From positions 1-64,000 of the forward strand of contig VCMS01000094.1 in NCBI GenBank assembly GCA_022539475.1: a stretch of 64,000 nucleotides of DNA, written 5' to 3'. The position numbers and the translations under genes were made by a program. Source of the stretch: Gracilaria domingensis (taxonomy: Eukaryota; Rhodophyta; Florideophyceae; Gracilariales; Gracilariaceae). The notes under the pieces were generated by a model. That model was not told where the DNA came from and did not search any database. It was given only the letters and a program-made list of their open reading frames with translations. Shown piece by piece: positions 1-10,397 of the stretch; positions within the stretch are counted from its first letter, which is position 1; the number at the start of each line of letters is the position of its first letter.

Positions 1-2364
1 AATAGGGATCCCACTGCAAGAACAAGGTGGATCAGCTAGCTAGTCCAGCTTGGCAGAACTCACTCTCTTGATGAAGAAGAAGTCAGGCACCACCTCCGAA
101 GGCTGATGGAGAGCAAGTTTGTGGTACTGTCAGAAGCCTGGGTCACTTTTCTACTCGCTGTCCCAGAATCCGCATGCGATACGCGTTGTGGGGGTTGTGG
201 AAAGATGGGACATTCCATCGCAACGTGTTGGAAGCGCCATTCGGAAAAGAAGGTCCGTTTCGATGCCGAAAATCAGAAAGAAATCCCGGAAGTTCCCAGA
301 CCCAACCAAGTTTCTGTAGTCACCGAGGATGACGTTCAGGATCGCGAGACTGTAGCGATGGCCAAACGAGCCGCTGATGGCGCCCCATTGCCAAAGCAGG
401 CCCGCCTGGAACATCGGGTTGGTGTCAAGGAGCTTCTGAACCCAGCAAGCGACACCCCATTTCGCTTGATTCGCTCAGCTACGCGTAATCGATCCGGGAA
501 GCCTAAGAAGGCCTCCACAAAGAAGCTCTCTGGTAAGTCAATGCTCCAGGAGCACGCCGGAAAGTATAACGTAATGGAGGAGCTCGCGAATGCCCCGACC
601 GGGCTCACATTCGGTCAACTCATTCGCGGGGACGCCGATGCGGCCAAGAAAGATCTGCGTCGAATCATCTCTGGCCGTTCAACGACCAGAAAGGTCAATG
701 CGACCCAGGTCGAGCGTGAAAACTCTCGTCTTAAGGTTGTGCCTATTACAGTCTATGGGACCATGACCCAAGCCCTCCTGGACTCTGGCGCTGTCCCGAA
801 TCTAATGTCAGCAGAACTAGCGGACCATCTGCTACTGACACCGAACCCCACTGAAAGGACGATTAAAGTAGCTGATGGCAATGTTGCCCGCATTCGTGGT
901 ACTCTAGAGGGCGTTCCTGTAAGGTTCGATGACCTCCGAGTATCCCTCGAGTTTCTTGTTATCGAGAAGCCCCCCTTCGATGTAATCATCGGGAACCCCA
1001 CGCTAGAAAAGCTGCATGCCTGTATCGATCTTGGTACACAAGAAGTCACCATGAGTTACAACAAGAAGCACGTCGTTATAGGACTCGACTCCGATCGTTC
1101 CGGATTAGAAGCATTTGTCCCGTTGTCTGAGACAGATAGCGAAGATTTCACGTCAGACTCTGATGCTATCCCGTCTGACTCTGAAGATGAGTCGGAGGAC
1201 TTTGCTAACCTCCCCCTTCCAAAGCAGCGAACAACTGGTGGCGCCGAAGTGACCCTAGTGGCAGTAATGGAAAGGGATGGGGACGCAGGATCCCAGGATG
1301 GCGAAGAGGAGAACGATGGTGAGGAAGAACCCGCCAATGTGACAGCGCAGCCCACCCAAGCCGGGCCGTTCGAAGGACCTCAAGTATCTGACCAAGCCCG
1401 TCGACCGACTCAGGCTGAAGATTCCAACGGCCCTAACTTCACCTGGCGTACCATCGGGACTCAGATCCATCTGGATAGTTTGACCGCGGAGCGTGGGGAG
1501 AACCCTCATGCAAATAATGTGCATATTGCCGGACCCGATGGCCCACAAATTCCTCCAGAGGGAGAAAGGGTGGCAGTCGGACCAGCACCGCGTCAGCAAT
1601 CCCAGCTGATCTCCCAGTATGATGATGACGAGGATCGACGATTCGAAGACGCGGAGGAAGAAGTGCAGGCAGATCCCCCTGTCGAAGAAAGGTCCGGACC
1701 CAATCCCTCCTCCTTCCAGAGCGAGTCTACGGATACCAGCGTACAGCCAGAAGATGTGAATGTCGTGATTCCTACAAGTATTGCACCCAGAGCTAATAAC
1801 GCCAGCGAGGACAGTGAAGTCCGGCCTCCTGACGATGGGCCCGTAGGTGAAAGCCCGGCGGAGTTCCCAGACGGTAGTGACGATGAGGACGACTCCTCAC
1901 CGGAGGAAGTAGACCTCATTGGCTCACCACTCTACCGCGACTCTGACCTTACCATCCCGATCAGAGACGAAGTAGTTCTGCTTCCTTTAGCCGAAGGACA
2001 GTCAGTTACTGACTTCTTGGACGTGCGGGTTCAATTGCGACATCCAGTACCGTCACCCGCGCGTCCCCCTCATCTAGAAGCACAGAACTTACCGCTCAAC
2101 CGCGTAGGAATACTGGAGGACGACGACTCCGGCGGTTATGTCATAGCATTTGAAGAAGAACTACCTCCGGACGAAATCGACGCCCAGACCCCGGGAGATG
2201 ATGAGCATTCACAAGACCCAAGCCGCGACGAGGAAGTTGTGGCCGAGCCTACGTGCCCAGCGCAAGACATTGAGTATTCTCTGCAAGATCCAATTGCGCA
2301 AGATTCACTCGGTCGCACGCTCGACCGACGTGATTACCCCCCGACACCAACAAGGAGGAGGTGA
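1..2364 (+). CDS. gag-protease region of element unit 1 (incomplete)
   Basis: This is the 3' part of the gag region, cut by the left edge of the window. It holds the zinc-knuckle region, the aspartic protease and a long acidic tail. It matches the same regions of units 2 and 3 almost exactly except near its left end, where it looks damaged with a few breaks. It overlaps the start of pol in a different frame, as in families that make pol by ribosomal frameshifting. Confidence 0.85.
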
Positions 2365-5300
2365 TTCTAGAACGGATCTCTCATCTCCCAAGGGATAGAC
2401 GGGTGGACCTCCTCGCTGTTCTGGATAACTTGAATGTCATAGCATGGTCCTTGTATGATCTTAGGCCCTCTGACGTGCCGGTAACGCACAGGTTTGACCT
2501 CAGTGTCCGGACCCCAATTCATTCGAAGGTCCGAAGGCTACCCCCAAAGCATGACGACGTTGTTCGGAAAGAGGTTGACAAAATGTTGTCCGCCGGGATC
2601 ATCAAGCCGTCCACCTCTCCTTGGTCCTTCCCAGTTGTCATCGCACATAAGAAGGATGGAAAGCCCCGATTCTGTGTCGACTATCGGGGTCTGAACCAGG
2701 TCATGACGCCCGACAGGTGGCCCCTACCAAACATGGAACAGATCTTTGACGATTTGGGTGGTTGTTCGTTCTTCACGACCCTAGACCTTTTCTCCGGATA
2801 CTGGCAGGTGCGTATGGCCCCTGACTGCAAAGAAATGACGACTTTTGTTTGTCGTCGGGGAACCTTCCAATTTGAAGTCATGCCTTTTGGTCTCATGAAT
2901 GCCCCAGCCACGTTTCAAAGGATGATGGACGCGGTCCTTCATGGGGTGGAGTTTGCTCGCGTCTATATAGACGACGTTGTCATCTTCTCGAGAAGCCTGG
3001 AAGAACATTTGTACCACCTAACCAGGGTGCTCGAGATCCTTGCAAGTCATGGTCTGAAGATAAAAATATCCAAATGTGATTTTGCACAGCCCCGTATCAA
3101 ACTGCTTGGTCACGTCATCGACAAGGAGGGCACTTCGGTTGATCAAGACAAGATCGACGTCATCCAAAAGGCCCCCGAACCATCGACGGTAACCGAGCTC
3201 CGAAGTTTTCTCGGTCTAGCCAGTTATTATCGAAGGTTCATAAAGGATTTCGCAAATACGTCAGCAGTATTGCATGCTGCCACTACAGGGAAGGGAAAGC
3301 TGAATTTCACCAATGAGATGAAGACAGCGTTTAATGATCTAAAGGGAAAGTTAGTTTCCCCGCCGGTCTTAGCATTTCCCGACTTTGAGAAGCCTTTTAG
3401 AGTTGAAACCGATGCTTCTTCAGTCGCGCTTGGTGCCGTTCTGTCACAAAAGAAAGAGGACGGAATGTATCACCCAATTCAATTTGCCAGTCGCACGCTT
3501 AATGCCGCCGAGCGAAAGTATTCTACTTGCGAGAAAGAGGCCCTAGCCGTGGTCTTTGCCTTGAAGAAGTTTCGCATGTATCTACTCGGAGGTCTCCCCT
3601 TTGAGCTTGTTACGGACCACCAAGCTCTGAAGTATGCATTCCAAAAGAAGGACATTCACGGGCGCCTAGCCCGATGGATGGACCTGCTAGCGGAATACGA
3701 GTTCGTTATAGTCTATAGATCTGGCGATAAGAATCGGGCTGCCGACTATCTCTCTCGCTTTGCCGTTGGGGATCCACCGGAGCCGGATGATGACGTGTCT
3801 GTTGTACTGAATGCAACGGACGAGGTCTATGACTTGGAGCCCTTCTGCGCGCACATCAAGTTGTACCTTGCCGCCTTTTCTTTTCCTGAAGAAGACCCTA
3901 AGATCCGCGCTTTGATTAAGAGGAATGCGAAAAAGTTCTTCCTTTGGGGAGGTCTCCTCTATCGCCGTACCAAGAAAGGATTAAGAATGGTACCCTCTGT
4001 AAGCAAGCGCCGTGGCATCCTCTCATCCTTTCATGATGACATAGGACATTGGGACTTGGAGGCTACTAAGGATCTGGTCCAGTTCCGATTCTGGTGGCCT
4101 GGAATGTACCCCGACATCGTTTCATATGTTCGCAGTTGTGATGGGTGTCAGTTCACAACACCCCTGCTTAAGTACCGGCCAGGACAAAGAGCCCCATTGA
4201 CTGGCCTATTTCATACATTCTCTGTGGACTTCGCCGGTCCTCTTCCGGCTACCAAGAATGGCAACCGTTTTGCTCTGATTGGTGTAGAACACATAACAGG
4301 ATGGCCTATTGCCGCGGCCTACGGTAATCAGACCTCTACCACCGTCATTCACTTTGTTCGATCTCAGATCGTTTCCCCGTTTGGTCCCCCGCTGACGATC
4401 GTGTCCGACAACTTCAGTTCCTTCAAAGCCAAGGCAGTCGAGGCATACATGGAAAGTAAGAAGATATCCCTCAAGCCCACCATGGCCTATGCCCCTATGT
4501 CTAATGGCCGTGCTGAAAGAATGGTTGGAACCATCAAGAAATCGATTGCCAAGACAATCTTCAATAAGGGACAAGAATGGGATGAAGCCCTCGAGCAAAT
4601 ACTTTACGGATACAGGAGGCGCCGGCTGGGTGGCGGGTTTTCTCCTTTTGAGCTCATGTATGGCACAGTCCCGCGGATGAGCTCAGACGACCTACCCCCG
4701 CTCATCGTAGATCCAACCCCCACTAATCGTCATCATGAACTACTTGCAAATTCCGCAGGCAGAGCTTCCAGAGTTCTATCTCAACCCAATCGACAAGACG
4801 ACCCCAAGTCCGGGCACCGGTTCAACGTCGGTGATGAGGTCTTGGTGATACATGGGAAGGCTCTGAATCCCAACGTGAAATGGCCTGCCTTTCAGTCAAA
4901 ATTCTACGGACCCTGTAAGGTGGTTAAGGCCAGGCACCCCCGATATGTCCTAGTGTCCCCTCATAATCGCTACACTAGAGAAGGGGTCCACGCCCGCCGG
5001 CTCAAGCGGTATCATCGCCGACCAGTTCATCTGCAGGACGAGGTGGTAGCCACTATTACGGAAGGCGAAGACACCCCTGTCCCATATCCCACTCAGATCA
5101 CTGTAATGCCACTCCGCGTTGACTACAATATCCTCACTGCACCCCACCTCTCGTGTCACTTTATCATTGGAGGGAAAAGCATACATTCATGGCTTAGCCC
5201 TTTGAACGTCTCTATCCCGGAGGTGGAAAGGGTTACCTGGACGCTGACGCATGCCTCACTCGCCCTGTTCTCAATCTCGGGCCCGTTCTTGAGTCGTAGA

Positions 5301-5561
5301 GGAGGATCTATCTTAAGAACATTATTTCGACGTGTGCACCAGAACTACGGCAGCAATATCGAGCCAGAATTCGCGGTATATCTTTACCACCATGCAGTCT
5401 CCTTGCATGGGCATCTCCCAGAATCGCAATTCTACATACAAGAGACTCAGGACCATATTTCGCACTATGCTCGCACAGGAATCGCTCGGATACTCAGCTA
5501 CACCCCCGACCCAGAGAAGCTAGCAGTACCCTTTCTCTTCCACTACACCACCGAGAATTAG
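2361..5561 (+). CDS. pol (reverse transcriptase, RNase H, integrase) of element unit 1
   Basis: An open frame of 1,066 codons. From the left it holds a reverse transcriptase with a YIDD catalytic centre, an RNase H domain, an integrase zinc-binding region of HHCC type, a DDE integrase core and a C-terminal extension of about 250 residues. RT, RNase H, integrase is the Ty3/gypsy order. No ATG begins the frame; expression from gag by frameshifting is expected from the family. This copy looks whole. Confidence 0.93.
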   Translation: MILERISHLPRDRRVDLLAVLDNLNVIAWSLYDLRPSDVPVTHRFDLSVRTPIHSKVRRLPPKHDDVVRKEVDKMLSAGIIKPSTSPWSFPVVIAHKKDGKPRFCVDYRGLNQVMTPDRWPLPNMEQIFDDLGGCSFFTTLDLFSGYWQVRMAPDCKEMTTFVCRRGTFQFEVMPFGLMNAPATFQRMMDAVLHGVEFARVYIDDVVIFSRSLEEHLYHLTRVLEILASHGLKIKISKCDFAQPRIKLLGHVIDKEGTSVDQDKIDVIQKAPEPSTVTELRSFLGLASYYRRFIKDFANTSAVLHAATTGKGKLNFTNEMKTAFNDLKGKLVSPPVLAFPDFEKPFRVETDASSVALGAVLSQKKEDGMYHPIQFASRTLNAAERKYSTCEKEALAVVFALKKFRMYLLGGLPFELVTDHQALKYAFQKKDIHGRLARWMDLLAEYEFVIVYRSGDKNRAADYLSRFAVGDPPEPDDDVSVVLNATDEVYDLEPFCAHIKLYLAAFSFPEEDPKIRALIKRNAKKFFLWGGLLYRRTKKGLRMVPSVSKRRGILSSFHDDIGHWDLEATKDLVQFRFWWPGMYPDIVSYVRSCDGCQFTTPLLKYRPGQRAPLTGLFHTFSVDFAGPLPATKNGNRFALIGVEHITGWPIAAAYGNQTSTTVIHFVRSQIVSPFGPPLTIVSDNFSSFKAKAVEAYMESKKISLKPTMAYAPMSNGRAERMVGTIKKSIAKTIFNKGQEWDEALEQILYGYRRRRLGGGFSPFELMYGTVPRMSSDDLPPLIVDPTPTNRHHELLANSAGRASRVLSQPNRQDDPKSGHRFNVGDEVLVIHGKALNPNVKWPAFQSKFYGPCKVVKARHPRYVLVSPHNRYTREGVHARRLKRYHRRPVHLQDEVVATITEGEDTPVPYPTQITVMPLRVDYNILTAPHLSCHFIIGGKSIHSWLSPLNVSIPEVERVTWTLTHASLALFSISGPFLSRRGGSILRTLFRRVHQNYGSNIEPEFAVYLYHHAVSLHGHLPESQFYIQETQDHISHYARTGIARILSYTPDPEKLAVPFLFHYTTEN

Positions 5562-5886
5562 CCCAGTACTTACGACGCCCGGCGTAGCGTCGTTTGGGTT
5601 TGGTGGTGTGTGGCCCGTCAAACGGTACACGGACAGGTGTGCGTGTCTACACTCCTGCGTTGTGCCCAACGCAGCGGTAATACAGAATATAGTTTAAAAA
5701 TGCTTTATTATAGTTAATCCTATCTTAGGTTTAGTTAGTTTTCTACGCAGAATCTACCTTGCGTGTGGCCAGGAGGCGCCGCACTACAAGCAGGGCGACA
5801 TGAGATTGTCTACTTAAGTGGCAGAGAGCGCTCCAACGCTGACCACCCGACCTCATCGGCTGTCAATTGCCAAATTCGTGGTCACC

Positions 5887-6079
5887 CACAGGAGGCGCCT
5901 GCGCTTGCGCAAATACACGTGCATTCCACGCTGTGTACTGCGTTGCGTAGGCGCCCCCTGTGGCGGCATATGCGCTTAAAGTATCTACCACCTACGCCTC
6001 TTATAGGCTAGTACGGTAGATACAACGCATCCATTGGCCAAGCCAACCGTACCGTCGATTCCCGCCTGGAATCGACGGT
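5887..6079 (+). promoter_or_regulatory. Three stacked inverted repeats in the LTR promoter region
   Basis: Three inverted-repeat pairs lie in a row upstream of the TATA box: 5887-5900 with 5949-5962 (14-base arms, one mismatch, built on GGCGCC), 5981-5989 with 6015-6023 (GTATCTACC and its complement), and 6051-6062 with 6068-6079 (perfect 12-base arms, 5-base loop). All recur in the other two LTRs. They may be protein-binding sites or cruciform-forming DNA; the sequence does not show which. Confidence 0.6.
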
Positions 6080-6088
6080 GCGGTTGTG

Positions 6089-6097
6089 CATAAAAGG
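6089..6097 (+). promoter_or_regulatory. TATA-like box of the LTR
   Basis: CATAAAAGG lies directly after the 12-base perfect hairpin. A start site about 25-30 bases downstream, near 6115-6120, would divide U3 from R. The last ATG before gag lies at 5970, shortly before this box, which agrees with transcription starting here. The same box sits near 14214 and 22339. Confidence 0.55.
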
Positions 6098-6731
6098 GCC
6101 GGAGCAGTCGCCTCCGACTCAACTCCGGCCAGACCACTTCCCTTCGACGACCTCCCCCCTCCACCCCCCCCACAACCTTCCAACCTCTCTCCTTTTCCCT
6201 TTGTCGTCCTCAACCTTTCCTCATCCCCTACTTCTCTCTCTACTTCTCCCCTTGGCGGCCTGGTCTCACCGCCCTCCCTCGCTCACTGCCACTCACACTG
6301 ACCCTCTGTCTGGGCTCGTCCTGTGTGAGTAGGCAAAGCGTCTGCACCACCCTTCCATTGGGTTAGCCTTGTGCAGGCGTGACTCTGCCTTTCATTATCC
6401 GCTTTGTTTGGCCTTTCTTGTCTCTTTTGTTCCCTTCGTTGGTGTCTTTCGCTGTTGTTGGTCTATCTGCCATTCTGTCTTGCCCGAACTACCGTTGTTG
6501 TTGTCATCTTCGTTTGTTCCCCGTTTCTTGCTGTTTGGCGGCCTTCTGCTGCCTGCATCCGTTCTATTGCTTCCCGTTTCGGCCTTGGTCCCTGGTTTTG
6601 CTGGTTCTTTCGCGTTGCGATTCTGTTCCTCACATAGTGTTGCTTTGCACCTGTTGTTGCTAGACGCACTGTGTGATACAGCGTAAGGTTGTCCTTAACC
6701 TACGGCCCTGAGGCAATCGTTCAAGAGTAGG

Positions 6732-7226
6732 TTGTCTACAGCTACTCTTTTGGCATTTTGTGTGACTACTAACGTTTCGTTTGTTTCACATCAAGTGCCA
6801 AGGTCTATCGTTTCATCCAGCGAGTATTCGTCCGTGGTCGATCCGGACGAGCGTATAGAAGAAGTCCCCGATCCCGTTCCTCAGATAAAGAAGTCGGCTG
6901 TTCAGCCTCTTGACGGGCCACGCGAGCGCCACATCTTTCGTGTAGCCCACCAGAAGGAGAAGCGCCGTCGTAACCCCCCGCCACGTAAGCAAATCCTAAA
7001 GCGCTGCCGCGTCTGCGACATTAAGGTTCAGAGTCAACGCCAGCTTGAAGTTCACCAAGCAGGCCGACGCCATCGTAGAGCCGTACGTCGCGCCAACTAC
7101 ACCGAGCAGGACATCCACTGCGAGGTTTGTGACATCAAGTTCTCCGAAGCTCACGATCTGCGTGTGCACTACAGAAGCCGTCGCCATCGTGCGACCCTTA
7201 GGAAGAAGAACAATACTATCTATTAG
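6732..7226 (+). CDS. Zinc-finger ORF inside the LTR leader (unit 2, 5' LTR)
   Basis: An open frame of 164 codons with a basic stretch and two zinc fingers of spacing CX2CX12HX5H (CRVC...H...H and CEVC...H...H), the matrin/U1 type often found in proteins that bind double-stranded RNA. It lies in the transcribed part of the LTR, upstream of gag and in the same frame as gag. It has no ATG; the first codon given is TTG. A TACTAAC branch-point motif at 6767-6773 with an AG at 6794-6795 lies at its 5' side, so it may be an exon reached by splicing, or start at a non-AUG codon. All three copies keep it. Such an ORF is not a standard part of Ty3/gypsy elements. Confidence 0.6.
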   Translation: MSTATLLAFCVTTNVSFVSHQVPRSIVSSSEYSSVVDPDERIEEVPDPVPQIKKSAVQPLDGPRERHIFRVAHQKEKRRRNPPPRKQILKRCRVCDIKVQSQRQLEVHQAGRRHRRAVRRANYTEQDIHCEVCDIKFSEAHDLRVHYRSRRHRATLRKKNNTIY

Positions 7227-7511
7227 AGCACAGGTCTCTCTTTTCATTGTCCAGTTGTGACACATTTCTATTCATATCTCATTACATATATTATCCTTGT
7301 TTGTTCTTCTTTATCTTCTCGCCTATCGTTTGGTATCCCTCTTCTGTTCTTGTGTTCGTGCTTTGTTGTTTGGCTTCTGCCGCACTCTATCTACGTAAGC
7401 TTATATTTGGCTAGTGCTTCTTCGTCCGATTGGACTGGTACTCTACGAGAGCAAACTTTATTTTCATTGTTTTTGCCCCCTTTGGCTGTAACCGCCGGCG
7501 CCATCACAAAA

Positions 7512-10397
7512 ATGGCGTTTTCATGGTACTCTCGCCGAGGTGCCCTTGGCCCCGATACTATGGACACCTCGACGCCTCTCTTCGACGGATACAATTCCGA
7601 TGTTCGTCGATTTCTCTTTTTCTTCGAGAACGTTGCCACCCGTGGAAAGCCTGATGAGGAGCGTTCCTCCGAAATCTTGGGCTTCCTAAGTGGTGACGCC
7701 TTCGATCATTATTATAATAATTTCTCTGTAGATGGCGTGCTCACCCCGAACGCGGCCAACTACATATCAGTTAAGAAGTCCCTGCTCGATCGCTTTGGCG
7801 CTGCTGAGGAACCCGAGGAGTATATCCGAGAAGCTGTGACTGCCCGTTTGGACTACGGTGATCTCCTTGGTTCCCTCCAGCGCATGGACGCTTGCTTCGA
7901 CAAGGCCGAGTTCAACGCGAAGGCCAAGTTCGGCCTTCTCCGTAAAGCGGTTATGGAGTACGCAGACCTAGCTCAGTTTGTGATATTCCGCGGAGCAAGC
8001 GACTATAAGTCGTTGAAAGACCTCATCAAATCCTTTGTGGCCGGCAAAAAGGCCCTCGGAGCAGGTGGTTCACTGGCGTTTATGCCTCCTCCGAAGAAAG
8101 TGTTACAAAGGAGGCCCGTCGACCCTTCTGATAGGGATCCCACTGCAGACAAGGTGGATCAGCTAGCTAGTCAGCTTGCAGAACTCACTCTCTTGATGAA
8201 GAAGAAGTCAGGACCACCTCCGAAGGCTGATGGAGAGCAAGTTTGTGGCTACTGTCAGAAGCCTGGTCACTTTTCTACTCGCTGTCCACAGAATCCGCAT
8301 CGCGATACGCGTTGTGGGGGTTGTGGAAAGATGGGACATTCCATCGCAACGTGTTGGAAGCGCCATTCGGAAAAGAAGGTCCGTTTCGATGCCGAAAATC
8401 AGAAAGAAATCCCGGAAGTTCCCAGACCCAACCAAGTTTCTGTAGTCACCGAGGATGACGTTCAGGATCGCGAGACTGTAGCGATGGCCAAACGAGCCGC
8501 TGATGGCGCCCCATTGCCAAAGCAGGCCCGCCTGGAACATCGGGTTGGTGTCAAGGAGCTTCTGAACCCAGCAAGCGACACCCCATTTCGCTTGATTCGC
8601 TCAGCTACGCGTAATCGATCCGGGAAGCCTAAGAAGGCCTCCACAAAGAAGCTCTCTGGTAAGTCAATGCTCCAGGAGCACGCCGGAAAGTATAACGTAA
8701 TGGAGGAGCTCGCGAATGCCCCGACCGGGCTCACATTCGGTCAACTCATTCGCGGGGACGCCGATGCGGCCAAGAAAGATCTGCGTCGAATCATCTCTGG
8801 CCGTTCAACGACCAGAAAGGTCAATGCGACCCAGGTCGAGCGTGAAAACTCTCGTCTTAAGGTTGTGCCTATTACAGTCTATGGGACCATGACCCAAGCC
8901 CTCCTGGACTCTGGCGCTGTCCCGAATCTAATGTCAGCAGAACTAGCGGACCATCTGCTACTGACACCGAACCCCACTGAAAGGACGATTAAAGTAGCTG
9001 ATGGCAATGTTGCCCGCATTCGTGGTACTCTAGAGGGCGTTCCTGTAAGGTTCGATGACCTCCGAGTATCCCTCGAGTTTCTTGTTATCGAGAAGCCCCC
9101 CTTCGATGTAATCATCGGGAACCCCACGCTAGAAAAGCTGCATGCCTGTATCGATCTTGGTACACAAGAAGTCACCATGAGTTACAACAAGAAGCACGTC
9201 GTTATAGGACTCGACTCCGATCGTTCCGGATTAGAAGCATTTGTCCCGTTGTCTGAGACAGATAGCGAAGATTTCACGTCAGACTCTGATGCTATCCCGT
9301 CTGACTCTGAAGATGAGTCGGAGGACTTTGCTAACCTCCCCCTTCCAAAGCAGCGAACAACTGGTGGCGCCGAAGTGACCCTAGTGGCAGTAATGGAAAG
9401 GGATGGGGACGCAGGATCCCAGGATGGCGAAGAGGAGAACGATGGTGAGGAAGAACCCGCCAATGTGACAGCGCAGCCCACCCAAGCCGGGCCGTTCGAA
9501 GGACCTCAAGTATCTGACCAAGCCCGTCGACCGACTCAGGCTGAAGATTCCAACGGCCCTAACTTCACCTGGCGTACCATCGGGACTCAGATCCATCTGG
9601 ATAGTTTGACCGCGGAGCGTGGGGAGAACCCTCATGCAAATAATGTGCATATTGCCGGACCCGATGGCCCACAAATTCCTCCAGAGGGAGAAAGGGTGGC
9701 AGTCGGACCAGCACCGCGTCAGCAATCCCAGCTGATCTCCCAGTATGATGATGACGAGGATCGACGATTCGAAGACGCGGAGGAAGAAGTGCAGGCAGAT
9801 CCCCCTGTCGAAGAAAGGTCCGGACCCAATCCCTCCTCCTTCCAGAGCGAGTCTACGGATACCAGCGTACAGCCAGAAGATGTGAATGTCGTGATTCCTA
9901 CAAGTATTGCACCCAGAGCTAATAACGCCAGCGAGGACAGTGAAGTCCGGCCTCCTGACGATGGGCCCGTAGGTGAAAGCCCGGCGGAGTTCCCAGACGG
10001 TAGTGACGATGAGGACGACTCCTCACCGGAGGAAGTAGACCTCATTGGCTCACCACTCTACCGCGACTCTGACCTTACCATCCCGATCAGAGACGAAGTA
10101 GTTCTGCTTCCTTTAGCCGAAGGACAGTCAGTTACTGACTTCTTGGACGTGCGGGTTCAATTGCGACATCCAGTACCGTCACCCGCGCGTCCCCCTCATC
10201 TAGAAGCACAGAACTTACCGCTCAACCGCGTAGGAATACTGGAGGACGACGACTCCGGCGGTTATGTCATAGCATTTGAAGAAGAACTACCTCCGGACGA
10301 AATCGACGCCCAGACCCCGGGAGATGATGAGCATTCACAACCCAAGCCGCGACGAGGAAGTTGTGGCCGAGCCTACGTGCCCAGCGCAAGACATTGA
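7512..10397 (+). CDS. gag-protease of element unit 2
   Basis: The ATG at 7512 (AAAATGG context) is the first in the predicted transcript, and it lies inside the last 12 bases of the LTR, so the putative primer binding site is itself coding. The product has a capsid-like N-terminal part, two CCHC zinc knuckles, an aspartic protease with an LLDSGA-type active site and a long acidic, Ser/Asp/Glu-rich tail. The frame is open further upstream, but without ATG. It overlaps pol in another frame. This copy looks whole or nearly so. Confidence 0.88.
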   Translation: MAFSWYSRRGALGPDTMDTSTPLFDGYNSDVRRFLFFFENVATRGKPDEERSSEILGFLSGDAFDHYYNNFSVDGVLTPNAANYISVKKSLLDRFGAAEEPEEYIREAVTARLDYGDLLGSLQRMDACFDKAEFNAKAKFGLLRKAVMEYADLAQFVIFRGASDYKSLKDLIKSFVAGKKALGAGGSLAFMPPPKKVLQRRPVDPSDRDPTADKVDQLASQLAELTLLMKKKSGPPPKADGEQVCGYCQKPGHFSTRCPQNPHRDTRCGGCGKMGHSIATCWKRHSEKKVRFDAENQKEIPEVPRPNQVSVVTEDDVQDRETVAMAKRAADGAPLPKQARLEHRVGVKELLNPASDTPFRLIRSATRNRSGKPKKASTKKLSGKSMLQEHAGKYNVMEELANAPTGLTFGQLIRGDADAAKKDLRRIISGRSTTRKVNATQVERENSRLKVVPITVYGTMTQALLDSGAVPNLMSAELADHLLLTPNPTERTIKVADGNVARIRGTLEGVPVRFDDLRVSLEFLVIEKPPFDVIIGNPTLEKLHACIDLGTQEVTMSYNKKHVVIGLDSDRSGLEAFVPLSETDSEDFTSDSDAIPSDSEDESEDFANLPLPKQRTTGGAEVTLVAVMERDGDAGSQDGEEENDGEEEPANVTAQPTQAGPFEGPQVSDQARRPTQAEDSNGPNFTWRTIGTQIHLDSLTAERGENPHANNVHIAGPDGPQIPPEGERVAVGPAPRQQSQLISQYDDDEDRRFEDAEEEVQADPPVEERSGPNPSSFQSESTDTSVQPEDVNVVIPTSIAPRANNASEDSEVRPPDDGPVGESPAEFPDGSDDEDDSSPEEVDLIGSPLYRDSDLTIPIRDEVVLLPLAEGQSVTDFLDVRVQLRHPVPSPARPPHLEAQNLPLNRVGILEDDDSGGYVIAFEEELPPDEIDAQTPGDDEHSQPKPRRGSCGRAYVPSARH
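7524..7541 (+). other. Putative primer binding site of unit 2
   Basis: Begins with TGG immediately after the mapped LTR end, as expected for pairing with the CCA end of a tRNA. I could not identify the tRNA. The same site follows the second LTR at 15648, and is absent after the third (23774), where host DNA begins. Confidence 0.65.

Larger units (their letters stand above)
5562..7523 (+). repeat. Long LTR between units 1 and 2 (left end not fixed)
   Basis: The right end is fixed: the third copy of this repeat stops matching at 23773, ending in CA, and here TGGTACTCTCGCC follows at 7524, a plausible primer binding site. The left end lies somewhere after the pol stop and cannot be mapped, because all three copies in the window are preceded by the same pol sequence. 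The LTR is thus up to about 1.96 kb, which is long. It holds a TATA-like box near 6089, stacked inverted repeats just upstream, and downstream a pyrimidine-rich leader with a zinc-finger ORF. No clear purine-rich tract was found next to a TG. Confidence 0.8.

Noticed and set aside
7257-7511. A hydrophobic N-terminal extension of gag upstream of the ATG at 7512
   Set aside because: The frame is open but has no ATG; the hydrophobic look comes from the pyrimidine-rich leader. The first ATG is at 7512.
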